Both the position numbers and the translations under genes were made by a program. 64,000 nucleotides of DNA, from contig JAWWOH010000058.1 in assembly GCA_033851845.1 (NCBI GenBank), positions 27,019 through 91,018 on the forward strand. Direction: 5' to 3'. The notes below the pieces were generated by a model, which did no database searches, had not been told where the DNA came from, and saw only the letters and a program-made list of their open reading frames with translations. The stretch is from RYN-124 sp033851845. GTDB lineage: Bacteria; Actinomycetota; Actinomycetes; Mycobacteriales; SCTD01. Below, in pieces: positions 39,842 through 48,779 of this stretch; positions within the stretch are counted from its first letter, which is position 1; every line of letters begins with the position of its first letter.

Positions 39842-40977
39842 AGGTAAGCCTCCGTGTAGAACGCGAAGTCCTTCGCGAGCTGGTCGTCCGAGAGCCCGAA
39901 TGTCTCGGCGGTGTAGTCGTGTGAGCCGTGCCGTTCCGCGCGATTCTGCTCGAGGTACGCCTGCCAGGCTGCGTCGTCGGCCGGTCCCGGTGTCATGTCC
40001 AGCGCGGTCATCACCCGGCGTACCTCGTCCAGCGGGTCGGACAGCATGGCCTTGAAGTGCACGTCGACGAAGCGGTCCGGACGCACCTGGCGCACCGATG
40101 CGAACGATCGCAGCGTCTCCTGGAACCGCTCCGACCAGTACTGCCCGATCGCCACCGGATCGGGGGCGTCGCTGAACTGCGTGCTCATCGACATGACCAT
40201 CGATGCGTACGACGGAACCGCCTGCACGGGCGACCGGTGCGTCATCACGATCCGGCAGCCGGGGAAGGTGTCGAGCACCGTCTCGGCGGCCGTCAGGTGG
40301 TGCGGCGACTTCAGCACCCAGCGCCTCCCGGCCCGTGTCGGGTCCTGCCACTGCAGGGCCTGCAGCCACTCGCGCAGCTCGCCGTACGCCCTGGTCTGGT
40401 CGTATCCGCGCAACCAGATCCCGTACGACGGAACCCAGTAGAAGCTGTCGAAGCTCATCGACGTGAAGCTGCGGTCGACGAGGAGCACGTCCTCCTCCGC
40501 GCCGTCCCACGTCACCGTGTGGATCTGCGCGAACTCGGGTGACAGGGCGAGGAACGCCTCCATCCGCTCACGCGCCCGGCGCTTGCGCTCAACCGCGTCC
40601 GGCCCCTCTCCCGGGAAGGGCAGCGGGTAGGAGCACTCCCACGATGCCGTCGATGTCAGCTGCGGCGACGCGGCAAGGAGGCGGTGCAGGAGCGTGCTGC
40701 CGGTGCGGGGGAGCCCGCAGATCTCTGCGGCGAGGTCGACCTGCTCGTCGAGGATCTCCGGGTGTTGCTGCTGGAGCGCCCGCAGCCGCAGCCGGTCGAC
40801 CATCAGCGCGGTCAGTCGGCGGGCCGTCATCTGCTCGCCGATCTCCGACAGGCGCGCCTCCGCGTTGAGTGACTCGACCAGCACGGCCAGCGGCTCAACG
40901 AACCACTCGTCCCCGAAGTCAGCGTTGCCCGCCTTGTCGACGGCTGCCTTCATCAGGTCGTCGACCGACAGGCTCAT
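39838..40977 (-). CDS. Sulfotransferase-family protein, Rv3529c-like
   Basis: 379 residues. The PAPS 5'-phosphosulfate loop ICGLPRTGSTLLHRLLAASP (about 87-106) and the 3'-phosphate-binding region IVMTHRSPVQAVPSYASMVM are clear; KSPHHL lies between. Homologue of M. tuberculosis Rv3529c of the steroid regulon. It may transfer sulfate from PAPS to a hydroxylated intermediate or lipid; the acceptor is unknown. ATGA overlap with the DUF1214 gene. A CysQ-type PAP phosphatase is encoded in the neighbouring KstR-boxed operon. Confidence 0.85.
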   Translation of the reverse strand: MSLSVDDLMKAAVDKAGNADFGDEWFVEPLAVLVESLNAEARLSEIGEQMTARRLTALMVDRLRLRALQQQHPEILDEQVDLAAEICGLPRTGSTLLHRLLAASPQLTSTASWECSYPLPFPGEGPDAVERKRRARERMEAFLALSPEFAQIHTVTWDGAEEDVLLVDRSFTSMSFDSFYWVPSYGIWLRGYDQTRAYGELREWLQALQWQDPTRAGRRWVLKSPHHLTAAETVLDTFPGCRIVMTHRSPVQAVPSYASMVMSMSTQFSDAPDPVAIGQYWSERFQETLRSFASVRQVRPDRFVDVHFKAMLSDPLDEVRRVMTALDMTPGPADDAAWQAYLEQNRAERHGSHDYTAETFGLSDDQLAKDFAFYTEAYL

Positions 40978-42056
40978 GCGAGCTTCTCCACGCGACAGAC
41001 CGGCAGCGGGTGCTCGGTCGCGCCGACCCAGCGCAGGAGCGCCGTCCCGCTGCTGTGGCCCGTCGTGTCGATCCAGTTGCCCCAGCCGGGGTCGCTGTCC
41101 GAGACGACGAAGGTCACGCTGCCGTCCTGGTTGAGCGTCGCGCTGTGCTTGTTGACCGTCACCTTGTGGTGGCGGTAGTCCATCGACTCCATCCACCAGT
41201 TGTCGAGCTGGAAGTTCCAGTACGGGCAGTCGGGTACGGCGGTCTCGATGACCCAGGCCTGGCCGGGCTCGAGCTGCCAGAAGCCGTGCAGGTAGAAGAT
41301 CTCGGGGTCGCCGCCGGCCCGTTGGAACATGTCCTGGCCCCAGTCGGGCAGCTCGTTCGGGCGGGTCATGAACAGCTCGGTCCACTGCGCGAAAGTCGCC
41401 GCTGTGCCGAGGACGCCGAGCGAGGTGCGCTGCAGGGCGCGGGCCAGTGCCTTCGGCTCGAACGGACCCGGCGGCGGCATCGGGTCGCCGAGCCGCTCGA
41501 TCCGGTACTCACCTGGCGTCTCGGTCGACCGGTCGAGGTAGGACTGCCGCAGCACGATCATCGTCGAGTCCTCGGCCAGCGGCAGCCAGTTGCCGTCCTG
41601 CTTCTCGGCGCTGACGAGGATCTCGACGGAGCCGTCCGCGCCGACGACGATGTCGTCGTTGCGCAGTTCCCCGGTCGACGCCATCGTGCCGTCCTTGGCG
41701 TATCGGTTGGCCTTCGACCCGAAGCTGACGTAGGCGATCGTGCCGCGGGTGCCGGTGATGCGGTACGACGCGCTGCCGCGCACCGGCGCAGACAGGTAGA
41801 CGTTGTCCGGGTTGTCGGCGCCGATCTTCACCAGGTCCAGCCCCTGGAACGCCGGCCGGTCCGGATCGCTGTTCTCGATGGTGGCGTAGAGGCTGTTGCG
41901 CAGCAGCCGGGTCAGATAGCGGAAGCCCTCGGCCCGGTCGAGGGGTGTGGCGGGCGACGACTCGCGCAGCACGACCTGACCGGCCTGCTCGAGCGCGGTG
42001 CAGAACTCCGTCCAGGCGCGCCCGGTCACCACCGCGTCGATGGCCTCGTCGGTCAC
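40974..42056 (-). CDS. DUF1214 protein, Rv3531c-like
   Basis: 360 residues. The C-terminal DUF1214 region is recognisable in FWQLEPGQAWVIETAVPDCP, YWNFQLDNWWMESMDYRHHK and DPGWGNWIDTTGH; the N-terminal half (AEGFRYLTRLLRNSLYATIE, GTIAYVSFGSKANRY) matches the same steroid-regulon family. Function unknown. GTG start with AAGGGGG ribosome binding site. First gene of a four-gene operon directly downstream of the KstR box at 42075-42088. Confidence 0.85.
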   Translation of the reverse strand: MTDEAIDAVVTGRAWTEFCTALEQAGQVVLRESSPATPLDRAEGFRYLTRLLRNSLYATIENSDPDRPAFQGLDLVKIGADNPDNVYLSAPVRGSASYRITGTRGTIAYVSFGSKANRYAKDGTMASTGELRNDDIVVGADGSVEILVSAEKQDGNWLPLAEDSTMIVLRQSYLDRSTETPGEYRIERLGDPMPPPGPFEPKALARALQRTSLGVLGTAATFAQWTELFMTRPNELPDWGQDMFQRAGGDPEIFYLHGFWQLEPGQAWVIETAVPDCPYWNFQLDNWWMESMDYRHHKVTVNKHSATLNQDGSVTFVVSDSDPGWGNWIDTTGHSSGTALLRWVGATEHPLPVCRVEKLA

Positions 42057-42074
42057 GCCTACCCCCTTAGGAAC

Positions 42075-42088
42075 TGGAACACGTTCTA
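42075..42088. promoter_or_regulatory. KstR-type operator
   Basis: TGGAACACGTTCTA (TAGAACGTGTTCCA on the minus strand), one mismatch. It lies 19 bp before the DUF1214 start and includes the stop codon of cysQ. Confidence 0.85.
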
Positions 42089-42883
42089 CCAGAGCCGAGG
42101 GCCGGCCGGGGCACCGCCCCAGGCGACGAAGTGCCCGTTGCGGAAGCCCTCTTCGGCCTTGCCGTAGCGCAAGACCGTCCCGTCCGGGTCGACCACCGTG
42201 CCGCCCGCCGCGCGCAGCACAGCGTCGCCCGCAGCGGTGTCCCACTCCATGGTCGGCGCGAATCGCGGGTAGACGTCGGCCGAGCCCTCCGCGACGAGGC
42301 AGAACTTCAGCGACGAGCCGGCACTGCGCGTGTCCGCGACGCCGAGGTCGGTGAGGAACGCGTCGGTCCGCGCATCGCGGTGCGAGCGGCTCGCGACCGC
42401 GACGAGCCGGTCCGGATACGGCCGCGTCGTCATCGGCTGCAGCCCGCTCACCACGTCGCCCGGCCGCACCGACCCCGTCGACGCCGACGTGCCGCCGACG
42501 TACATCCGATCGAGCGCTGGGGCATAGACGCAACCGGCGATCGGGCGGCCGTCGCGCACGAGGGCCACGTTGACGGTGAACTCGCCGTTGCGCGAGACGA
42601 ACTCCTTCGTGCCGTCGAGCGGGTCGATGAGCACGAACTCGCTGCCGACGTCGACGAGACCGTCCCGCGACACGGCCTCCTCGGCGAGAATCGGCACGCC
42701 CGGCAGCAGTCCGGCGACGCCAGGCACCAGCAACGCCTCCGCCGCCTCGTCCGCTTCGCTCACCGGCGAGAAGTCGGCCTTGCGGCGTACCTCGAAGTCG
42801 GTCGCGTAGACGTCCATGACGAGCTGGCCCGCCGCGCTCGCCAGCACCGCGAACGCGAGCGCGAGCTGGTCGAGCTCTGTCAC
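42086..42883 (-). CDS. cysQ: CysQ-like 3'(2'),5'-bisphosphate nucleotidase
   Basis: 265 residues of the inositol-monophosphatase fold. Metal and phosphate motifs: ILAEEAV, FVLIDPLDGTKEFVSRNGEF (DPLDGT) and MEWDTAAGDAVLRAAGGTVV. CysQ hydrolyses PAP, the inhibitory product of PAPS-dependent sulfotransferases, to AMP. This fits the sulfotransferase gene one operon away. It is the last gene after the LLM and KSI-like genes (10 bp gap), so it is probably also under the KstR box at 44214. Other IMPase-family roles (e.g. inositol phosphatase) cannot be excluded. Confidence 0.8.
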   Translation of the reverse strand: MTELDQLALAFAVLASAAGQLVMDVYATDFEVRRKADFSPVSEADEAAEALLVPGVAGLLPGVPILAEEAVSRDGLVDVGSEFVLIDPLDGTKEFVSRNGEFTVNVALVRDGRPIAGCVYAPALDRMYVGGTSASTGSVRPGDVVSGLQPMTTRPYPDRLVAVASRSHRDARTDAFLTDLGVADTRSAGSSLKFCLVAEGSADVYPRFAPTMEWDTAAGDAVLRAAGGTVVDPDGTVLRYGKAEEGFRNGHFVAWGGAPAGPRLW

Positions 42884-42893
42884 TGGGCCTGGG

Positions 42894-43325
42894 TCACTGG
42901 GACAGGGTGGCCATCATCCGGTCGACCTCCCAGAACGCCCGCAGGCTCACGAGCTTGCCGTCCGCACGCACCTTGTACACGAACACGCCCTCGCATCGGC
43001 TGGTCGCGCCACCTGGCAGGGTCATGTGGATCGTCGCGACATTGGCCACCTCGTCGCCGGCGGCGAACGAGTCGTGCAGCTCGAAGCGGATCGCGTCGAC
43101 CGGCGCGATGTTGTTGTCGAAGAACGCGCCGATCGCCTCGTGGCCACGATGTCCTTCGCCGGTCTCGTCGAGGAACGACGTGCCGACCGGATCCTGTACG
43201 ACGGCGTCGTCGGCGAACAGTGCCAGCCAGGCGTCCTTGTCCTTCGCCTGTACGGCGGCGATCGACCGCTGCGAAGCCAGCCGGGCCGGATGTTCAGTGG
43301 GCAGAGCCTCGGTCGTCGTCGTCAC
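42894..43325 (-). CDS. Ketosteroid isomerase-like NTF2-family protein
   Basis: 143 residues: HPARLASQRSIAAVQAKDKD, AWLALFADDAVVQDPVGTSF, GHEAIGAFFDNNIAPVDAIR and VYKVRADGKLVSLRAFWEVD. This is the actinobacterial ketosteroid-isomerase-like group of the NTF2 superfamily, with an Asp in the DPVG motif that could act as general base. A delta5-delta4 isomerase function is plausible in this KstR-regulated operon but not proven. GTGA overlap with the LLM gene. Confidence 0.78.
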   Translation of the reverse strand: MTTTTEALPTEHPARLASQRSIAAVQAKDKDAWLALFADDAVVQDPVGTSFLDETGEGHRGHEAIGAFFDNNIAPVDAIRFELHDSFAAGDEVANVATIHMTLPGGATSRCEGVFVYKVRADGKLVSLRAFWEVDRMMATLSQ

Positions 43326-44191
43326 CACTGCTCGATCACATCCTTCGCGAACCGCTTGATCCCGTCGAGCTTCGCGTCGAGGGGGCCGTCGATCGGTACG
43401 CCGTAGAACAGCCACGGGATCGTCACGACGTCGGTCACGCCGATGGACGCGAGGTCGCGGTAGCCGTCCAGCCCGAACCGGTCGGAGGACGCGACCTGGA
43501 ACGTGAACCCCTCGGTCGCCCGGCCGGCCGCGCGGAGCATGGAGTGGACGGTCGGGATGAGCTCGCGCAGCTCGTCGTACGTGATCATTGCGCTCGTCCA
43601 GCCGTCGCCGAAGCGGACGGTACGGCGCAACGCGACGTCGGTGTGGCCGCCGATGTAGATCGGCACCCGCGACGGGGGAGCCGGCGGCATCTTGATGCGA
43701 CCGAACCGCACCTGCTCGCCCGCCATCTCGGCCCAGTCGCCGGTGAGGATCTGCTGGATCGCCTCGAGCTCCTCGTCGACACGGGCGCCACGCTTCTCGA
43801 ACTGCTGGCCGCACCACTCGAACTCCTCGCGCAGCCAGCCGACGCCGGCGCCGAAGGTGAACCGCCCGCGTGTGATGACAGCCGCCGACTGCACCTGCTT
43901 CGCGAGGAGCACCGCGTCGCGGACACCCACCTTGACGACGTGGGTGCAGAAGCGGATACGACTCGTGACCGACCCCATCGCGGCCACCGCGACGAACGGG
44001 TCGATGAACGGCGTCTGGTCGGTCCACATGCGGGACCCGTCGCCGGTGTAGGGGTACGCGCTGGACACCTGCTCGGACCAGAAGATGGAGTCGGGCACCG
44101 CGATCTGGTCGTAGCCGGCGTCCTCAGCCGCGCGGGCGAGGTCGGCGTAGTCCTCGGGCGAGCTCATCGCGACGGACATCGTGAACTGCAA
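43322..44191 (-). CDS. LLM-class F420-dependent oxidoreductase
   Basis: 289 residues, luciferase-like fold: LQFTMSVAMSSPEDYADLAR, AAEDAGYDQIAVPDSIFWSE, VKVGVRDAVLLAKQVQSAAV, FGAGVGWLREEFEWCGQQFE and PIYIGGHTDVALRR. Reaction unknown; similar F420-type enzymes occur in the mycobacterial steroid regulon. A TTG at 44191 is chosen as start because the KstR box covers 44214-44227; a GTG at 44221 would start inside the operator. Confidence 0.82.
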   Translation of the reverse strand: MQFTMSVAMSSPEDYADLARAAEDAGYDQIAVPDSIFWSEQVSSAYPYTGDGSRMWTDQTPFIDPFVAVAAMGSVTSRIRFCTHVVKVGVRDAVLLAKQVQSAAVITRGRFTFGAGVGWLREEFEWCGQQFEKRGARVDEELEAIQQILTGDWAEMAGEQVRFGRIKMPPAPPSRVPIYIGGHTDVALRRTVRFGDGWTSAMITYDELRELIPTVHSMLRAAGRATEGFTFQVASSDRFGLDGYRDLASIGVTDVVTIPWLFYGVPIDGPLDAKLDGIKRFAKDVIEQW

Positions 44192-44213
44192 CGTGCCACC
44201 ACCTTCGTCCAGG

Positions 44214-44227
44214 TAGAACACGTTCTA
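44214..44227. promoter_or_regulatory. KstR-type operator (perfect palindrome)
   Basis: TAGAACACGTTCTA, exact match to the consensus, 23 bp before the LLM start. Confidence 0.9.
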
Positions 44228-44248
44228 GCACGGGGAGACGGTTTGCGC

Positions 44249-45670
44249 TCAGCCCGCCTTCGTCGCGGTGAGCAGCTCGTCCAGTGCCGGCGCGACCTGG
44301 GCGGCGAGATCGGCGAGATCGGGAATGCGCTCCTTGCACCCGATGAGGCCGAAGCCGACGCGGTCGCGGTAGCTGACGACGGTGATGTTCAGACCCGGGC
44401 CCTCCAGCACCGGACCGAGCGGGAAGACCCGCTCGACCTTCGCGCCGGCGAAGTAGATCTGGATCGGCGGGCCGGCGACGTTGGAGATGACGACGTTGTG
44501 CACCACGGGGTGCATGTCAGCCAGCCGGGCGGTGGAGTAGAGCCGGGCGATGAGCGACGTGACATTGGGCGAGGCGAGCTCGGCCGCCTGCACGATCAGC
44601 TCGTCGCCGAGTGCCTTCTGGTCGGCCTTGCCGATGTCGTTGGCGGACCGCACCGACTCGTGCCGCTTGAGCGGGTCGTCGATGTCGGTGCCGAGCGAGG
44701 TGAACATCGCCGACGTGCGGTTGGCGGCCTGCGTGTCGTCCTCACTGCGCACGGAGACGGGTACGACGGCGATGAGGCTGCTGTCCGGCAGCTCCCCGTG
44801 GGCCTCGAGGTAGCGGCGGAACGCGCCGCCGCAGATGGCGATGACCGCGTCGTTGAAGGTGCCGCCGGCGGCGTTCTTGACCGCCTTGATGTCGTCCAGC
44901 GCGACGTCGACGAGCGAGACGATGCGGTCCGGGCTGATGGTGCCGTTGAACGGAGCCCGCGGCGCGGTGAACGGGATCGCCCCGGATGTGCCGCCGCCGC
45001 CCGATCGCCGCGACATCACCAGGTTGACGGCCGACTTGGCGACCTGCGGGACGAGCCGGACGACGCCGAGCGGCCGCATCGCAAGACCGACGGCCTCGTG
45101 CATCACGAGCGCCGGCAGCCCGGGGTCGGACGTCGGGACCGTCGCGGCCACGAGGGCACGTGCCTCGGCGAGCTGCTCCGGCGTACGGCCCTCGGGGGTG
45201 AGGTCGAACAGGTTGCCAAGGATCCGAGCCGCGCCCACCCCGTCGACGGCGCAGTGGTGGACCTTGATCACGACGGCCACCTGACCGTCGGCCAGGCCCT
45301 CGATGACCAGGATGTGGAACAGCGGCCGGTTGCGCGGGAGCTTCTCCGCAGCAAAGGCGCCGATCAGCTGCTCGAGCTGCTGCTCACCGCCCGGAGTCGG
45401 GCAGGTCACCGTCGTGATGTGGTCGTGCAGGTCGAGGTCCTCGACGTCGGCCCATACCGGGTGGTGCAGGCGCAGGGTCGGCTGCAGCAGCCGGCGGCGG
45501 AAGGGCGGGAGCAGGTCCAGCCGCTCCCGGATGAGGTTGAAGACCCGGTCGCGACGCCATCCGCCCGGGACCTCGGCCGGGTCGAGGACAAGGACGCCGA
45601 GGACGTGCATGTGCATGTTCGGCGTCTCGAAGTAGAGGAAGCTCGCGTCCATCCCGCTCATCGCCTGCAC
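44249..45670 (-). CDS. Wax ester synthase/diacylglycerol acyltransferase (WS/DGAT)
   Basis: 473 residues. The active-site motif HHCAVDG lies at about 138-144 and the second family motif NVVISNVAGPPIQIYFAGAK is near the C-terminus; FETPNMHMHVLGVLVLDP at the start is also typical. These enzymes esterify acyl-CoA to diacylglycerol or fatty alcohol, making triacylglycerol or wax esters, a common way to store carbon from steroids. GTG start 6 nt after TACTGT on the minus strand, so leaderless. Divergent from the esterase gene. Confidence 0.9.
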   Translation of the reverse strand: MQAMSGMDASFLYFETPNMHMHVLGVLVLDPAEVPGGWRRDRVFNLIRERLDLLPPFRRRLLQPTLRLHHPVWADVEDLDLHDHITTVTCPTPGGEQQLEQLIGAFAAEKLPRNRPLFHILVIEGLADGQVAVVIKVHHCAVDGVGAARILGNLFDLTPEGRTPEQLAEARALVAATVPTSDPGLPALVMHEAVGLAMRPLGVVRLVPQVAKSAVNLVMSRRSGGGGTSGAIPFTAPRAPFNGTISPDRIVSLVDVALDDIKAVKNAAGGTFNDAVIAICGGAFRRYLEAHGELPDSSLIAVVPVSVRSEDDTQAANRTSAMFTSLGTDIDDPLKRHESVRSANDIGKADQKALGDELIVQAAELASPNVTSLIARLYSTARLADMHPVVHNVVISNVAGPPIQIYFAGAKVERVFPLGPVLEGPGLNITVVSYRDRVGFGLIGCKERIPDLADLAAQVAPALDELLTATKAG

Positions 45671-45702
45671 GCCTGCACAGTAGAGGCAGGCAGACTGGTC
45701 GG
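45671..45702. promoter_or_regulatory. Divergent leaderless promoters
   Basis: Leftward TACTGT (complement of 45677-45682) is 6 nt before GTG 45670. Rightward CAGACT (45691-45696) is 6 nt before GTG 45703. Only 32 bp lie between the two start codons. Confidence 0.5.
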
Positions 45703-46914
45703 GTGGCCACCGCGTTCCTCGTCCTCGCTGTCCTCGGGTTGGCTGGGGTGCTCAACGCGCTGCGGCCGTTACGCGCGACGCCCATCCTGCTGCCGGCCTT
45801 CTTCTGGGCCTGGTTGACCGCCGAGCTGGCGCCGCAGCTGGTCGTGCTGACGGTCATCGAGGCCCTCGGTTTCGTGCTGCTCGGTGCCCTTGACGGGACG
45901 CGCGGCTGGCTTGCGCTGGGACTCGCGCTGTGCACCGTTCTGGGGCTGCTGCGGCTGATCCGGTCCAGCGAGGCCGCGGCCGACGTCGCCGACCGGGCGC
46001 TCGCCGAGCTGCCGGACGGGCCTGAGCCAGAGTCGGATGTGGAGGCGACCAGCCGACTGCGCCGCTTCTTCGTGCCGATGTCGTTCACGCACCCCGACGT
46101 CGATCGGGTCGTCGATGTCCCTTACTCCGAGGTGTCGAAGCGGCACCGGCTCGACGTCTACCGGCACAAGGACCACCCGACCGGTTGTCCGACGCTGCTC
46201 CAGGTGCACGGTGGCGGCTGGGTCATCGGCGACAAGCGCGAGCAGGGCCGCCCGCTCATGCTGCACCTGGCCTCGCGCGGGTGGGTCTGCTTCGCGCCGA
46301 ACTACCGGCTGTCGCCGCGGGCCACCTGGCCCGATCACCTCGTCGACGTGAAGCGAGCGCTGGCCTGGGTCCGGGAGAACGGATCTGAGTACGGCGCGGA
46401 TCCCGGCTTCGTCGTACTGACCGGCGGCTCGGCGGGTGGGCACCTGGTCGCGCTGGCGGCACTGACGGCGAACGACCCGCGCTACCAGCCGGGTTTCGAG
46501 GACGTCGACACGAGCGTCTCCGGCTGCGTGCCCTACTACGGCGTCTACGACATCGCCGGTGAGACCGGCACGAAGGCGGCCCGCATCCGCCGCCGCCACC
46601 TGATGGACCGCCTGGTCATGAAGACCACCGAGGAGCAGGTCTACCGGGATGCCTCACCGATCCAGGCGGTCCGGTCCGACGCCCCGCCGTTCCTCGTGAT
46701 CCACGGCCGGAACGACACACTCGTCCCCGTCGCCGAGGCGCGCCTGTTCGTCGAGCGGTTGCGAGCGGTCTCGAGCTCCCCGGTTCTGTACGTCGAGCTG
46801 CCAGGCACCCAGCACGCCTTCGACGTGTTCCCGTCCATCCGCTCGTCGCACGTCGTGCGCGCCGTCGGCCGCTTCGTCGAGATGCTCCGCCTTCGGGCCG
46901 GCCAGCCGTCCTGA
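45703..46914 (+). CDS. Alpha/beta-hydrolase esterase, hormone-sensitive-lipase type with membrane N-terminus
   Basis: 403 residues. Three hydrophobic helices (about 4-18, 27-42, 46-88) precede an alpha/beta hydrolase: oxyanion motif LLQVHGGGWVIGDKRE, nucleophile LTGGSAGGHLVAL, acid FLVIHGRNDTLVP and His PGTQHAFDVFP. This is the HGGGW/GxSAGG class that includes mycobacterial LipM/LipQ-like enzymes. The substrate is likely a short-chain or lipid ester; membrane-bound. Leaderless GTG. Confidence 0.87.
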   Translation: MATAFLVLAVLGLAGVLNALRPLRATPILLPAFFWAWLTAELAPQLVVLTVIEALGFVLLGALDGTRGWLALGLALCTVLGLLRLIRSSEAAADVADRALAELPDGPEPESDVEATSRLRRFFVPMSFTHPDVDRVVDVPYSEVSKRHRLDVYRHKDHPTGCPTLLQVHGGGWVIGDKREQGRPLMLHLASRGWVCFAPNYRLSPRATWPDHLVDVKRALAWVRENGSEYGADPGFVVLTGGSAGGHLVALAALTANDPRYQPGFEDVDTSVSGCVPYYGVYDIAGETGTKAARIRRRHLMDRLVMKTTEEQVYRDASPIQAVRSDAPPFLVIHGRNDTLVPVAEARLFVERLRAVSSSPVLYVELPGTQHAFDVFPSIRSSHVVRAVGRFVEMLRLRAGQPS

Positions 46915-46918
46915 TTCG

Positions 46919-47611
46919 TCAGCTCGGCGTCCACGTGCCGACGACGACCATGTCGCGGTCAGCGCATGCCTGCTGCAGCGACGTCAGCGCCAGGGTGGGA
47001 CCAACCCGCTGCCACAGGTACTCCGACGGCTTCTCCGGGTCGCAGAACAGGCTCGGCTTCGACGGATCCGCCTGCTTCCACACCGCTGGCCCGTAGAGCG
47101 TCAGCCGGTTTCCGCTCACCGAATAGGGCTGCACGAAGGGGTTCGCCGGCTCGTTCGGGTCGTACCCCTCGAGCATGCCCTCCGGGAGGATCTTGAGCGT
47201 CCAGGAACCGGTCGGCGGGATCTCACCGAAGGCACCCTTGTCCGCTGTCCGGTAGGGCTTGACCCGCTGGCCGTCCTCTGACGTGACGGTCCGCGAGTAG
47301 GTGTCCGCCACGGCCTCGTTCGCCGTGGTGTCCGTCCGCACCGTCACGTGTGCCGCCGCTGTGGCCTCGATCCCGCCGCCCGTCACCGCCTTCACGGACA
47401 GGACGTGCGCGCCGTTGCCGAGCAGCCACGGCGGGAGGACCTGGCCGTCCTCGTCGAAGATGTACGGCTCGTCGGTCTCCGTCCAGAGCATCTTGCCGTC
47501 GATGGAGAACTCCACCTTGCTGACGGTGTCGCTGCCCGCGTCGACCTTGGCTTCCCAGGTGAGCGCCTTGGTGAGCACGGCGCCGTCGGGGATGCTCGAG
47601 CTGACTGTCAC
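46919..47611 (-). CDS. Lipoprotein-like protein with unclear N-terminus
   Basis: At least 230 residues from the GTG at 47611. An Ig-like (Big) segment is visible (SSIPDGAVLTKALTWEAKVD, VSKVEFSIDGKMLWTETDEP, GNGAHVLSVKAV), then an unassigned domain with two cysteines. The frame stays open upstream to about 47710 and there encodes PAAACGGSSSEGDSGS, like a lipobox and Ser/Gly spacer, but no start codon or hydrophobic signal helix precedes it. Either the signal peptide has been lost by a deletion, or a base error hides the true start. Function unknown. Confidence 0.55.
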   Translation of the reverse strand: MTVSSSIPDGAVLTKALTWEAKVDAGSDTVSKVEFSIDGKMLWTETDEPYIFDEDGQVLPPWLLGNGAHVLSVKAVTGGGIEATAAAHVTVRTDTTANEAVADTYSRTVTSEDGQRVKPYRTADKGAFGEIPPTGSWTLKILPEGMLEGYDPNEPANPFVQPYSVSGNRLTLYGPAVWKQADPSKPSLFCDPEKPSEYLWQRVGPTLALTSLQQACADRDMVVVGTWTPS

Positions 47612-47708
47612 GGTCGTGGCCGACGATGCGGCCGAGCCGGAATCACCTTCGCTGCTGCTGCCCCCGCAGGCCGCGGCCGGTCGGCGACGTACGAGGATTC
47701 CGAGATCG

Positions 47709-48779
47709 CTAGGGCGAGACGAGGCCTTTGCCGGTGATGAGGGGGAGGTCGAGGGCGGTCAGCAGACCGGGCTTGGCCGCCACCACCGCGGGCACGGCGT
47801 TGACGAGCCGCATCGCGGTTGCTTTCAGGCCGGCCGTGTTGTGGTCCCCGTCGGTGCCGAGCAGCTGCAGGTCGAGGGTGTAGTTCGGCTCACCGGACAC
47901 CACGACGCGATAGCAGCCCTGACCGGCCGGCTGCGGCCAGTCGGGTCCGATGTCGTCGCGCAGTCTCGTCACGTGCTCGAGCACGGCGACGGCCCGGCCG
48001 TTCCGCATCCCGCGCACCTCGAAGTGCAGTCCGGCGACGGTGTCCTTCTCGATCCTGCCGCTGTCGATGTCGAACGCCTCGGGCGCCGGCAGCTGCTCGT
48101 ACCACTCAGTGACCTCGTCGAGCTCGACGTCGAGTCCCTTCGCGATCTGGTGCACCACGCTGCCCCAGGCCATGGTGAGAATGCCGGGCTGCAGCAGCAT
48201 CGGCTTCTCGGCATCCATCGTCCGACCGAAGCCCATGACGTCGAAGACGATCATCGCCTGGTCGTACGTCGCGTAGTTCAGGACCTCCATGCAGCGGACC
48301 TCATCGATCCGCTCGCTGATCGAGGTCAGCACCAGCGCCATCCAGTCGTTGGCGAAGCCCGGGTCGATGCCGTTGACCCAGAGCGATGCGCCGCCCTCGA
48401 GTGCGGCATCGATGACCGGCTTGGCCATGTCGTCCGCGGTGCCGTAGGGGTACTGCAGGAAGACCGGTCCGCTGGACACGACGTTGATGCCGGCACGGAG
48501 GAACCGGGCCAGGTCCTCGATCGCCTCGAACAGCCGGTGATCGGCCATCGCCGTGTGCACGATGCAGTCGGGCTTCAGCGCCAGCAGCGCGTCGGCGTCG
48601 TTGGTCGCGAGCACACCGAGGTCCCGGTCCAGCCCCGCCAGCCGGCCGGCGTCCTGCCCGACCTTGTCGGGGTTGGACACCCACAGCCCGACCAGCTCGA
48701 GGTCCGGCTGTGCGTCGATGCCCGCAAGGGCGTGCTTCCCGACGTTCCCGGTCGACCACGCCACGACCTTCAGCGTCAC
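47709..48779 (-). CDS. DapB-like NAD(P)-dependent dehydrogenase
   Basis: 356 residues. N-terminal Rossmann region VVAWSTGNVGKHALAGIDAQ, then SNPDKVGQDAG, and HTAMADHRL; the remainder resembles the dihydrodipicolinate-reductase-like or 2,4-diaminopentanoate-dehydrogenase-type family common in steroid and terpenoid loci of actinobacteria. The reaction is unknown. GTGA overlap with the SDR gene upstream, so both are expressed from the bidirectional KstR-boxed promoter. Confidence 0.75.
   Translation of the reverse strand: MTLKVVAWSTGNVGKHALAGIDAQPDLELVGLWVSNPDKVGQDAGRLAGLDRDLGVLATNDADALLALKPDCIVHTAMADHRLFEAIEDLARFLRAGINVVSSGPVFLQYPYGTADDMAKPVIDAALEGGASLWVNGIDPGFANDWMALVLTSISERIDEVRCMEVLNYATYDQAMIVFDVMGFGRTMDAEKPMLLQPGILTMAWGSVVHQIAKGLDVELDEVTEWYEQLPAPEAFDIDSGRIEKDTVAGLHFEVRGMRNGRAVAVLEHVTRLRDDIGPDWPQPAGQGCYRVVVSGEPNYTLDLQLLGTDGDHNTAGLKATAMRLVNAVPAVVAAKPGLLTALDLPLITGKGLVSP

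Noticed and set aside
43322..44221. GTG at 44221 as start of the LLM oxidoreductase
   Set aside because: It lies in the middle of the perfect KstR palindrome; family members begin at the TTG at 44191 (LQFTMSVAMSS).
42131..45817. A 1228-residue plus-strand frame opposite cysQ, KSI-like, LLM and WS/DGAT genes
   Set aside because: It is the complement of four recognisable minus-strand genes; composition is Arg/His/Val-rich without any domain.
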